Shown one piece after another: positions 53,012 through 60,481 of a stretch of DNA of 64,000 nt. The stretch is taken from NCBI RefSeq assembly GCF_045446075.1, contig NZ_JBJJBQ010000002.1, forward strand, positions 558,001-622,000. Direction: 5' to 3'. How positions within the stretch are numbered: the stretch's first letter is position 1; each line of letters begins with the position of its first letter. A program made the position numbers and the translations under genes. A model generated the notes under the pieces. It saw nothing but the letters and a program-made list of their open reading frames with translations. It searched no databases and was not told where the DNA came from. The stretch is from Flavisericum labens. Its GTDB lineage: Bacteria; Bacteroidota; Bacteroidia; Flavobacteriales; Flavobacteriaceae.

Positions 53012-54652
53012 ATGACAAAGAATTACATTGCAGCATTATTGTTTTCTTGTTTAAGCCTTTTATCATTTGCAGCAGATTATTATGTAGCTCCAGATGGTAA
53101 CGATGCGAATAATGGAAGTATTTTTTATCCGGTAGAATCTATAAAAAGAGCACAAGAACTTGCTTCATGGGGTGATACCGTTTACATTCGCGGTGGGTTG
53201 TACACTATGCGCGAAGACCAAATTCAAAGATTTGAAAGTATTTGGGCCTATGTAACAGAGCTAAACAAAAATGGCATCAATTATTTTGCCTATCAAAATG
53301 AAAAACCAGTTTTTGATTATCAAAACATTAAGCCGGCAGACAAGCGCATATTTGCTTTTTATTTAACAGGAAGTAATATCCATATAAGAGGTATTGAAAT
53401 TATTGGGGTACAGGTTACCATAACATCACATACGCAATCAGAGTGCTTCGAAATAAAAGGAAGCAACAACACGCTCGAAAATATCAGTATGCACAATAAC
53501 ATGGCTATTGGTGTGTATATTCTGCGTGGTTCCAATAACTTGATATTAAATTGCGATGCCTACGAAAATTGGGATTCTGTATCTCAAGGAGGAACTGGCG
53601 GAAACGTTGACGGATTTGGTTGTCACGTAAGAAACGGTGATACCGGAAATATATTTAGAGGTTGCCGTGCCTGGTTAAATAGTGATGATGGTTTTGATTT
53701 GATTAATTCGGCAGAGCCCGTGTTAATCGAAAACTGTTGGGCTTTTTACAATGGCTATTCATCTGCTTCGGGAACAGGCAGTGATTTGGTGTCTCGAGGT
53801 GATGGTACTGGGTTTAAAGCCGGTGGTTATGGTAAGGCAGCGCAGACCTACCAACAAGTGGTAGATAGGTACGCCCCGATACCAATGAATACCGTTCAAT
53901 TTTGCATTGCCGCAAAAAATAGATTGCGCGGTTTCTATGCCAATCACCATTTAAATGGAAATTATTGGTATAATAACTCTGCATTTCAAAACACTGAAAA
54001 TTATAATATGCTAAATTGCAAAGCGCTAAATCCTACAGATTACGGTACAGATGTTGACGGGTGGGGGCACGTTATGGCAAACAACCTAGGGGCTGGCGCT
54101 TCTAATCCTTCAAATGAAATCACAAATATAAACGAATCTCAATGCACACTTAACAATAACTACTTTGATTTGGATGTTACCGTTACGCCTGAAGATTTTA
54201 TCGCTTACGATATTGAATTATTGAAGGCTCCAAGACAAGCAGATGGGAGTTTACCCGATACAGACTTTTTAAAACTGGCACCTGGAAGCGACCTTATAGA
54301 TGCTGGGTATGACGTTGGATTTCCGTATAATGGAGCTGCACCTGATTTAGGGTATAATGAATTTGCAACTTTAAGTGTAAAAAAAAGTGAATTATTGGAA
54401 GGTTTTTATAATTATCCAAATCCGTTTTCATCAGAAACTAATGTCGTTTTTAGTTTGAATGAAAAAACAAAAATTAAAGCGTCACTATACAATTTATTGG
54501 GAGTAAAAGTATTTGAAATACCAGAGCAAGTTTACTCAGTAGGTAGAAACAGTATTGTTTTAAGCAGAAATAGCTTGTATTCAGCGAATTATTTGTTGGT
54601 TTTAAAAGGTTCAGACGGACAAAAAAGCACTAGATTAATAAGTGTCAAATAA
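53012..54652 (+). CDS. PL9-family pectate lyase with T9SS sorting domain
   Basis: A 546-residue secreted protein (signal peptide to about 20, LLSFA). It starts with the DUF1565-like YYVAPDGNDANNGSIFYPVE and continues as a right-handed beta-helix. The PL9 calcium-site pattern is visible: NVDGFGCHVRNG, LNSDDGFDL and, after an ENCWAFYNGY strand, GTGFKAGGYG with the probable catalytic Lys. The end of the helix has the PL9-typical ADGSLPDTDFLKLAPGSDLI. Residues about 465-546 are a sorting domain (FYNYPNPFSSETNVVFSL). The enzyme is an endo-acting polygalacturonate lyase. It is separately promoted from PL1. Confidence 0.88.
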   Translation: MTKNYIAALLFSCLSLLSFAADYYVAPDGNDANNGSIFYPVESIKRAQELASWGDTVYIRGGLYTMREDQIQRFESIWAYVTELNKNGINYFAYQNEKPVFDYQNIKPADKRIFAFYLTGSNIHIRGIEIIGVQVTITSHTQSECFEIKGSNNTLENISMHNNMAIGVYILRGSNNLILNCDAYENWDSVSQGGTGGNVDGFGCHVRNGDTGNIFRGCRAWLNSDDGFDLINSAEPVLIENCWAFYNGYSSASGTGSDLVSRGDGTGFKAGGYGKAAQTYQQVVDRYAPIPMNTVQFCIAAKNRLRGFYANHHLNGNYWYNNSAFQNTENYNMLNCKALNPTDYGTDVDGWGHVMANNLGAGASNPSNEITNINESQCTLNNNYFDLDVTVTPEDFIAYDIELLKAPRQADGSLPDTDFLKLAPGSDLIDAGYDVGFPYNGAAPDLGYNEFATLSVKKSELLEGFYNYPNPFSSETNVVFSLNEKTKIKASLYNLLGVKVFEIPEQVYSVGRNSIVLSRNSLYSANYLLVLKGSDGQKSTRLISVK

Positions 54653-54675
54653 TTTTTACATATTAAAATTACTAA

Positions 54676-54707
54676 AACGGGTTAACCTTATGGTTGCCCG
54701 TTTTTTT
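54676..54707 (+). terminator. Rho-independent terminator after the first PL9 gene
   Basis: AACGGG-TTAACC and GGTTG-CCCGTT form a GC-containing stem with one unpaired base and a TTAT loop, followed by a run of Ts ending at 54707. Confidence 0.88.
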
Positions 54708-54744
54708 ATTGACAAATTTTAAATGAACAATCGATTACAAAAAA

Positions 54745-54778
54745 TTGAGCTAAGCGGTAAATAAAGTTCATATCTTTG
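54745..54778 (+). promoter_or_regulatory. Bacteroidota-type promoter of the second PL9 gene
   Basis: TTG (54745-54747) and the exact -7 box TATCTTTG (54771-54778) are 23 nt apart, near the usual spacing. The start codon follows 23 nt later. There is no CAGGAT repeat, so this gene is probably not controlled like the six regulated operons. Confidence 0.6.
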
Positions 54779-54801
54779 TAATAAACAATAAAATACTTGC
54801 C

Positions 54802-56259
54802 ATGAAAAAAACATTACTTATTTCAATATTTTTACTTAGTTGTATTTTGGGTTTCGCTCAAACCACAGTAAGTACGCCACAACAATTGTTATCGGCGCTA
54901 TCGTCGGCATCTGCTGGTGATATCATTTATATAACTAATGGAACCTATACATTTACATCAAGGTTTTCAATAACAAAAAATGGAACGAGTGGAAATTTAA
55001 TTTCTCTACTTCCTCATCCGGATAATACGTCAAGGGCCCTATTGGATTTTTCTTCAATGTCTGAAAGTTCTTCGAACCGGGCTATTACATTATCGGGCAA
55101 TTATTGGCACATAAAAGGTATTGATGTTTTTGGTGCTGGAGATAATGGCATGTTTATAAATGGTAGCAATAACCTTATTGAGTTTTGTACGTTTAGCGAG
55201 TGCAAAGATTCTGGGCTTCAAATAGGAAATGGTGGTGCCAACAACACTATTGTTAACTGCGATTCTTTTAACAATGCAGATGCCTCTTTAGAAAATGCTG
55301 ATGGGTTTGCGGCTAAATTAGACGTAGGAACTGGTAATAAATTTATTGGATGTCGGGCATGGCAAAACCTTGATGATGGCTGGGATGGATACCTTCGAGG
55401 AGCTGATAACGTTACAACAACCTATGAAAATTGCTGGGCCATTAGAAACGGATATTTAAAAAGCGGTGCGGTAGGTGCCGGCGATGGTAACGGTTTTAAA
55501 ACTGGAGGAAGCGACGACAAATTGCTTAAGCACAACGCTATTTATTATAACTGTATTGCTGCAGGTAATGTGTATGATGGCTTTGACCATAATAGTAATC
55601 GTGGCGTTATAGAAATTTATAATAGCTCTGCCTATAGCAATGGAAGAAACATAAGTTTTGGTAGTAGCAATATTGCTAATTCACTTACCATAAAAAATTC
55701 GGTGTCTGTTTCTAGTGGAAGTAACGATAGTTTTAACGCAATAAATAAAGATATTACCAATAACAGTTGGCAAAATGGTTTAGTGGCTAATGCTGCAGAT
55801 TTTGAAAGTTTAGATATTTTCGAGTTAATGACCGCCAATAGAGCAGCTGATGGAAGTTTGCCAAATGTCGATTTTATGGCATTGGTAGCAGGTAGCGACC
55901 TCATTGATGCTGGGGTAGATGTAGGTTTGCCATTTAATGGGTCAGCCCCAGATTTGGGATATCTTGAAACTGGAACTTTGGGTGTCGAAGATTTTTTAGT
56001 GGAAGATGGTTTGAGTAATTATCCAAACCCATTTTCAACTCAAACCAACGTGGTTTTTAATCTTAAACAGGCAACAAAAATTAAGGTGGGTGTTTATAAT
56101 TTATTGGGAGTAGAGGTTTTAAGTTTGAAAGAAAAGGCCTTTTCTGCTGGGAATAATTCGTTTATTTTAAATAGAAACCATCTAAGTTCTGGGAATTACA
56201 TGCTGATTTTAAAAGATAGAAACAATCAAAAATATTCAAGACTGATTGCAATCAAATAG
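54802..56259 (+). CDS. PL9-family pectate lyase (second) with T9SS sorting domain
   Basis: A 485-residue secreted protein (signal peptide to about 20, LGFAQ). It is shorter than its neighbour, with a chondroitinase-B-like start (TPQQLLSALSSASAGDIIYI). The PL9 site is complete: NADGFAAKLDVG, QNLDDGWDGYL and GDGNGFKTGG with the probable catalytic Lys, then NVYDGFDHNSNRG. ADGSLPNVDFMALVAGSDLI closes the helix. The C-terminal 80 residues (SNYPNPFSTQTNVVFNLKQA to SRLIAIK) closely match the sorting domain of the first PL9. It probably prefers a different oligomer length or methylation state. Confidence 0.87.
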   Translation: MKKTLLISIFLLSCILGFAQTTVSTPQQLLSALSSASAGDIIYITNGTYTFTSRFSITKNGTSGNLISLLPHPDNTSRALLDFSSMSESSSNRAITLSGNYWHIKGIDVFGAGDNGMFINGSNNLIEFCTFSECKDSGLQIGNGGANNTIVNCDSFNNADASLENADGFAAKLDVGTGNKFIGCRAWQNLDDGWDGYLRGADNVTTTYENCWAIRNGYLKSGAVGAGDGNGFKTGGSDDKLLKHNAIYYNCIAAGNVYDGFDHNSNRGVIEIYNSSAYSNGRNISFGSSNIANSLTIKNSVSVSSGSNDSFNAINKDITNNSWQNGLVANAADFESLDIFELMTANRAADGSLPNVDFMALVAGSDLIDAGVDVGLPFNGSAPDLGYLETGTLGVEDFLVEDGLSNYPNPFSTQTNVVFNLKQATKIKVGVYNLLGVEVLSLKEKAFSAGNNSFILNRNHLSSGNYMLILKDRNNQKYSRLIAIK

Positions 56260-56284
56260 AGTATATGTCTAATGGCATTTATAA

Positions 56285-56322
56285 AACAGGCCGATTATTT
56301 CGGTCTGTTTTTTTTTTTTTTT
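56285..56322 (+). terminator. Terminator between the convergent PL9 and rhaM genes
   Basis: AACAGGCCGA and TCGGTCTGTT pair (one G-T wobble) around a short AT loop, followed by about 14 Ts. It ends the PL9 transcript and lies just beyond the stop of the minus-strand rhaM gene, so it may serve both. Confidence 0.9.
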
Positions 56323-56324
56323 GT

Positions 56325-56648
56325 TTAATCCATGTGAAAAACTTCTTTTAGCGGCTTTTCAATAGGTGAGTTATCTTCATTAGTATCCATAATATCGGCC
56401 ATGTAAGCCCACCATTTTTTTACCAAAGGATGATTGGGTAAATAAGCGACATCAAAATCTTTAGAAATTTTTTGGACGGCGAATAAGATTAACGTTTCTT
56501 CATCTAAAAAAATACTATAATCTTGAATGCCTGTATCAGAGAGCAATGTTTCTAATTCTGGCCAAATATCGTCATGACGTTTTTTGTATTCGGCCTCAAA
56601 ACCGGGCTTTAATTTCATCTTAAAGGCATTTCTTATAGTTTCGCTCAT
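56325..56648 (-). CDS. rhaM: L-rhamnose mutarotase
   Basis: A 107-residue cytoplasmic protein. It has the family pattern NAFKMKLKPGFEAEYKKRHD, IWPELETLLSDTGIQDYSIF and LVKKWWAYMADIMDTNEDNS, with the conserved His in KRHDDIW and the WW pair. It interconverts alpha- and beta-L-rhamnose, feeding the rhamnose pathway with sugar released by the GH106 enzyme. Its first base overlaps the last base of the GH43-like gene, so the two are cotranscribed. The other rhamnose catabolic genes are not in view. Confidence 0.93.
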   Translation of the reverse strand: MSETIRNAFKMKLKPGFEAEYKKRHDDIWPELETLLSDTGIQDYSIFLDEETLILFAVQKISKDFDVAYLPNHPLVKKWWAYMADIMDTNEDNSPIEKPLKEVFHMD

Positions 56649-57664
56649 TAGTTTGATGATTTAGATTTAAGGTTAATGTAAACGGGTTCGTTTCGATTAC
56701 AAATGATTTCTCCATTTTCATATAGTAATTCTGCAACTTGAATAGAACTTCTTCTCGTTTCGTAAGTGTCTTGGCCTTCATTTTCAGAAACTCTTCCAGG
56801 GTGGGTAAAGTAGAACACATAGGCCTTATTGTTATTGATAATTACATCGGGATGCCCACCCTTTACCTTATCGTCTTTTCCAGCCCCAGGCGCTTTTAAA
56901 ATATTGTTTTTTTGTCGTTTCCAGCTTTTAAAATCGTCAGAAGAATAAACACCCAGGCCACGCCAAGCATCATGAATCATCCAGTTTTTTTCTTTCCACT
57001 GAAAAACAACTGGCCCTTCACCCCGATCGTCTATCACTTTCGTACCACTATCATTCCAATTATATAGGTCTGGACTATCAGCATAGTAAATAGATTTACC
57101 ATCATTTTCGTTGTTATAGAACATGCGCCAAGTGCCGTTTGGTAATTGAAAAACATCGGCATCGATACAGCGTTCTGAGGCCAATTCTAATTTTGATTGA
57201 AACTCCCAATCCGTTAAGTTTTCACTAGTTAAATGGATAATATGCCTTGGATGGTACCAATCTTCAAAAATACCTGGTACAATGGTTAAATACATGTGGT
57301 AAGTACCTTGGTGCTCTAAAACATCTGGTGCCCAATGTGTAACGTCATCAATGTGGTAATCAATATTACAGGTGCCTTTGTATGTCCAATGAGCACCATT
57401 TTCAGATTCGGCAATTCCAATTTTTGTTCCGTGTACCCACGCTACTCCACTAGCAGCAGTATTATTGGCTCGTCTATTGGTGTAAAACATATACCATTTT
57501 TTATGGTTTTTATTCCAAACTATCGTAGGGTCTGCAGCACCATCAAAAACAGGGTCTTTAAATAAGGGTTTATCCGCCTGGTATGATTTATTTATATTTT
57601 TATTAGTGACTTTACACGAAAAGCTCAACAATAAAATAAGGATGTATGTTGATTTAAGTCTCAT
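56648..57664 (-). CDS. GH43-like lipoprotein glycosidase
   Basis: A 338-residue lipoprotein (lipobox LLSFSC, Cys17). The propeller pattern is clear: FDGAADPTIVWNKNHKKWYM with the likely catalytic-base Asp, THWAPDVLEHQGTYHMYLTI, ERCIDADVFQLPNGTWRMFY, DDRGEGPVVFQWKEKNW and KGGHPDVIINNNKAYVFY. It belongs to the GH43/GH32-like superfamily but not obviously to a characterised subfamily; from memory, similar proteins are usually annotated only as family 43. It lies 12 bp downstream of the sulfatase, suggesting the two act on the same side chain. Confidence 0.72.
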   Translation of the reverse strand: MRLKSTYILILLLSFSCKVTNKNINKSYQADKPLFKDPVFDGAADPTIVWNKNHKKWYMFYTNRRANNTAASGVAWVHGTKIGIAESENGAHWTYKGTCNIDYHIDDVTHWAPDVLEHQGTYHMYLTIVPGIFEDWYHPRHIIHLTSENLTDWEFQSKLELASERCIDADVFQLPNGTWRMFYNNENDGKSIYYADSPDLYNWNDSGTKVIDDRGEGPVVFQWKEKNWMIHDAWRGLGVYSSDDFKSWKRQKNNILKAPGAGKDDKVKGGHPDVIINNNKAYVFYFTHPGRVSENEGQDTYETRRSSIQVAELLYENGEIICNRNEPVYINLKSKSSN

Positions 57665-57676
57665 TAAAAAAGATGG

Positions 57677-59044
57677 TTATTTTAATTCAACATTAACGGT
57701 TTTATCGTCTTTTTTGAATTGATTTTGAAGTAGTGTTTTCATGTTATTGGTAACTATAGAATCTTTATCTATTAGATTATGCTCCTCTTCAGGATCTTCT
57801 TCAATATTGAAAAGCTCATATAAAGCAGGTGAATGGTCTTTATAGCGTTTTCTCACTATTTTCCAAGGTTTCTTTATAAGGCATTCCTGCTTATGGCCAC
57901 GAATGTATATAGGGTGTTCGGTTTCAATAGTTGAATTTTCAATGGAAGCCCAAACATTACTTCCTTCAACATTTTTGGGGTTTTCGGCGTTTACCAAAGC
58001 CAGTATGGTTGGCATAATATCTGATACCGACATGTAATTTGAATTAGTTTCTACATTCAAATGGTCTTTCCAATAAAATACGGCTGGCACACGTACAGCA
58101 CCTTCATAATTTGAAGCTTTCCAATCACGTAAAGGTTCATTACTTCCCAAAACAGGGTTAGGCCCATGGTCGCCATTATATTGCGTTGTTGGGTACCAAT
58201 TTTCCATGGCGCCATTATCGCTTAAAAAAATAACCAAAGTGTTTTCCTCTAAATCGTTTTGCTTTAGGGTTTCCAGAACTTTGCCAATGCTGTGGTCCAT
58301 ATGTGTCATGGCCGCAGCGAAATCTCGTCTCGAACTATCAGCAATCGTTTCTAAATATGGCGCTTTCCATTTGTCCTCTTCTTGCAAAGGAAAATGAGGT
58401 GCGCTATAAGCGAGTTGAACATAGAAATTTTTTGTAGTATCTCGTTTTTTGGTTAGCCATGCAATAGCCTCTTTAGTGACCAAATCGGTAGTATGACCTT
58501 CTTCTTCAATCATTTCATCGTTTCTATACCAACTGGAATCACCATTTTTGTATCGGTGTGTATATTGGTCTATTTGTCCATGTAGGAACCCATAAGAATA
58601 ATCAAAACCAAAGGCATTCGGACCGTTCGAAATATCCAAACCCAAGTGCCATTTACCAAAGAGTGCATTTTCATAATTGTGTTGCTTCAAAACTTGAGGC
58701 AGTGTAGTAATCGAATCTGGCAGGGTTTTATTGCTTTTTCCACTAATAGGAGCCACTATACCAATTCTGCTGGCTGGCATTCCCGTTAAAATCGAAACTC
58801 TAGAAGGTGAGCAAGTAGGGTTGGCATAAAACCGATTTAACTGTTTACCGTTTTTAGATAGCCAATCGATGTTTGGTGTATTGATTTCGGAACCGTTATA
58901 GCCCACATCGTTCCAACCGGCATCATCGGCAATTATTATGAGGATGTTTGGGTTTTTTCTATTGGTTGCTATTTTTTTAGAGTTATTGCAAGCCCCTAAG
59001 AAGAGCAATAAACATCCTGATAAAATAAACTTTGAAAAATACAT
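57677..59044 (-). CDS. Sulfatase, family S1, lipoprotein
   Basis: A 455-residue lipoprotein (lipobox LGAC, Cys19). The formylglycine motif TCSPSRVSILTG has Cys78 to be oxidised by an anaerobic-type maturase not in view. Metal-binding residues are seen in IIADDAGWND, and later LFGKWHLG and FLSDNGAMENW. TPNIDWLSKNGKQLNRFYAN is typical of arylsulfatase B/A-like members. It should remove a sulfate ester from a pectin-like marine glycan. It is the first gene of a three-gene operon with its own regulated promoter. Confidence 0.92.
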   Translation of the reverse strand: MYFSKFILSGCLLLFLGACNNSKKIATNRKNPNILIIIADDAGWNDVGYNGSEINTPNIDWLSKNGKQLNRFYANPTCSPSRVSILTGMPASRIGIVAPISGKSNKTLPDSITTLPQVLKQHNYENALFGKWHLGLDISNGPNAFGFDYSYGFLHGQIDQYTHRYKNGDSSWYRNDEMIEEEGHTTDLVTKEAIAWLTKKRDTTKNFYVQLAYSAPHFPLQEEDKWKAPYLETIADSSRRDFAAAMTHMDHSIGKVLETLKQNDLEENTLVIFLSDNGAMENWYPTTQYNGDHGPNPVLGSNEPLRDWKASNYEGAVRVPAVFYWKDHLNVETNSNYMSVSDIMPTILALVNAENPKNVEGSNVWASIENSTIETEHPIYIRGHKQECLIKKPWKIVRKRYKDHSPALYELFNIEEDPEEEHNLIDKDSIVTNNMKTLLQNQFKKDDKTVNVELK

Positions 59045-59084
59045 TCATTATATGTTTAAATTAATATTTATATAACCTAACAAC

Positions 59085-59129
59085 CAAAGATATTTAAATC
59101 AATTGCTACTGGCATCCTGCCCTATACTG
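59085..59129 (-). promoter_or_regulatory. Promoter with CAGGAT direct repeat (site 6), sulfatase operon
   Basis: On the minus strand CAGTAT (59129-59124), four bases and CAGGAT (59119-59114) form the repeat. Exactly 21 nt downstream is TATCTTTG (59092-59085), a perfect -7 box. The sulfatase start is 41 nt further on. It is divergent from site 5 and the two sites do not overlap. Confidence 0.7.
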
Positions 59130-59147
59130 CAAATATCATGAAGTAAA

Positions 59148-59192
59148 CAGGATGCAACAGGATAGGGGTGATCATAATTGATTTTATATTTA
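59148..59192 (+). promoter_or_regulatory. Promoter with CAGGAT direct repeat (site 5), PL22 operon
   Basis: CAGGAT (59148-59153), GCAA and CAGGAT (59158-59163) are a perfect direct repeat. Exactly 21 nt later is TATATTTA (59185-59192), matching TAnnTTTG except in the last base. The PL22 start codon is 15 nt beyond. It is the second perfect repeat besides site 4. Confidence 0.7.
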
Positions 59193-59206
59193 GGAAAAAA
59201 TAATAA

Positions 59207-60472
59207 ATGAATCTTTTTAGCAAATTTATACTGGGACTGACAGTTATAGGAATGGTGTCTTGTAAAAGCGAGACAAAGGAGTCATCATCGAATCCAAAGA
59301 ATTCTGAAGTAGATCAAGTTCCAGTAATGGAAACCGGCAAAGAAAGTTCATTTTCAAAAGTTTGGATTGATTCTGCAACAGGGCATAAGGTTGAAAAGTT
59401 GGTTGATAGAAAAGGTGATAACCGCAGTTTTTATTTTCATAACAATCCGTTTTTAAAATCTAAAGACGGAAAAGATGATTTAATGATTTTTTCAGGAAGA
59501 ACGGAAACAGGAAGTCAATTTTTTTCTGTTAATTTAAATAGTAAGACCGTTAGTCAAATCACAAATAAACCCGGGAGGAAAAGAGGTGAAATTGTTGGCG
59601 CCAAAACTCGCAAAGTATTTTATATGGTAAAAGATAGTGTTTTTGCCACTCACATAGATACGCATGAAACAGAGTTTATTTATAAATTTAACGGGGAAGT
59701 AATTGGCTCAGTCACTACTTTAAATGCAGATGAAACCTTGTTGGGGGGAGCTTTAATTACCAAAGAAGAAAATGAAATATTCAAGAAAAACCCTTCTAAA
59801 TCAAGTTATTTTGATAAAATATATGAAGCAAAACTTGAAAGAAGTTTAATAACCATTAATTTAAAGACTAAGAAATTAAATAACATATATTCAGAAAACG
59901 CTTGGCTTAATCATATTCAATTTTCTCCAACAAATCCTGATTTGCTCATGTATTGTCACGAAGGACCATGGCATAAAGTGGATAGAATTTGGACGATTAA
60001 CATAAAAACAAAACAAAACCAACTCATGCATAAAAGAACTGTGGAGAGGGAAATTGCAGGTCATGAATTTTTTAGCCATGACGGAAAAACCATTTGGTAC
60101 GATCTTCAAATTCCAAGAAGTGTTACGTTTTATTTGGCCGGTAAAAATCTTGATACGGGAAAAGAAACTCGATACGGCTTAAAACGTGATGAGTGGTCTA
60201 TTCATTTTAATATTTCACCCAACCAGAAAACATTCGCTGGCGATGGAGGAGACCCCGGTCAGGTAGCAAGGGCTAAAGACGGTATGTGGATTTATCATTT
60301 CACACCAAAGGGAGACAGTTTGGTTTCCCGTAAATTGGTAAACATGAAAAACCACGATTACGATTTAGAGCCAAATGTTCATTTTTCTCCTAATGGAAAA
60401 CAAGTTATATTTAGGGCAAATTTTGAAGGTACATCACAAATTTACGCCGTAGACATTGAAAAAGAACACTAA
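59207..60472 (+). CDS. Oligogalacturonate lyase, PL22, lipoprotein
   Basis: A 421-residue protein (lipobox GMVSC, Cys19). It is a seven-bladed propeller with the PL22 landmarks: SFYFHNNPFLKSKDGKDDLM, YCHEGPWHKVDRIW, AGHEFFSHDGKTIWYDL and LEPNVHFSPNGKQVIFRANF, supplying the His residues that bind manganese in the family. It turns short oligogalacturonides from PL1/PL9 action into unsaturated monomer. Most PL22 enzymes are cytoplasmic; this one has a lipoprotein signal, so it probably works in the periplasm. It is the first gene of an operon with GH106 and GH105. Confidence 0.9.
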   Translation: MNLFSKFILGLTVIGMVSCKSETKESSSNPKNSEVDQVPVMETGKESSFSKVWIDSATGHKVEKLVDRKGDNRSFYFHNNPFLKSKDGKDDLMIFSGRTETGSQFFSVNLNSKTVSQITNKPGRKRGEIVGAKTRKVFYMVKDSVFATHIDTHETEFIYKFNGEVIGSVTTLNADETLLGGALITKEENEIFKKNPSKSSYFDKIYEAKLERSLITINLKTKKLNNIYSENAWLNHIQFSPTNPDLLMYCHEGPWHKVDRIWTINIKTKQNQLMHKRTVEREIAGHEFFSHDGKTIWYDLQIPRSVTFYLAGKNLDTGKETRYGLKRDEWSIHFNISPNQKTFAGDGGDPGQVARAKDGMWIYHFTPKGDSLVSRKLVNMKNHDYDLEPNVHFSPNGKQVIFRANFEGTSQIYAVDIEKEH

Positions 60473-60481
60473 TTAAACATC

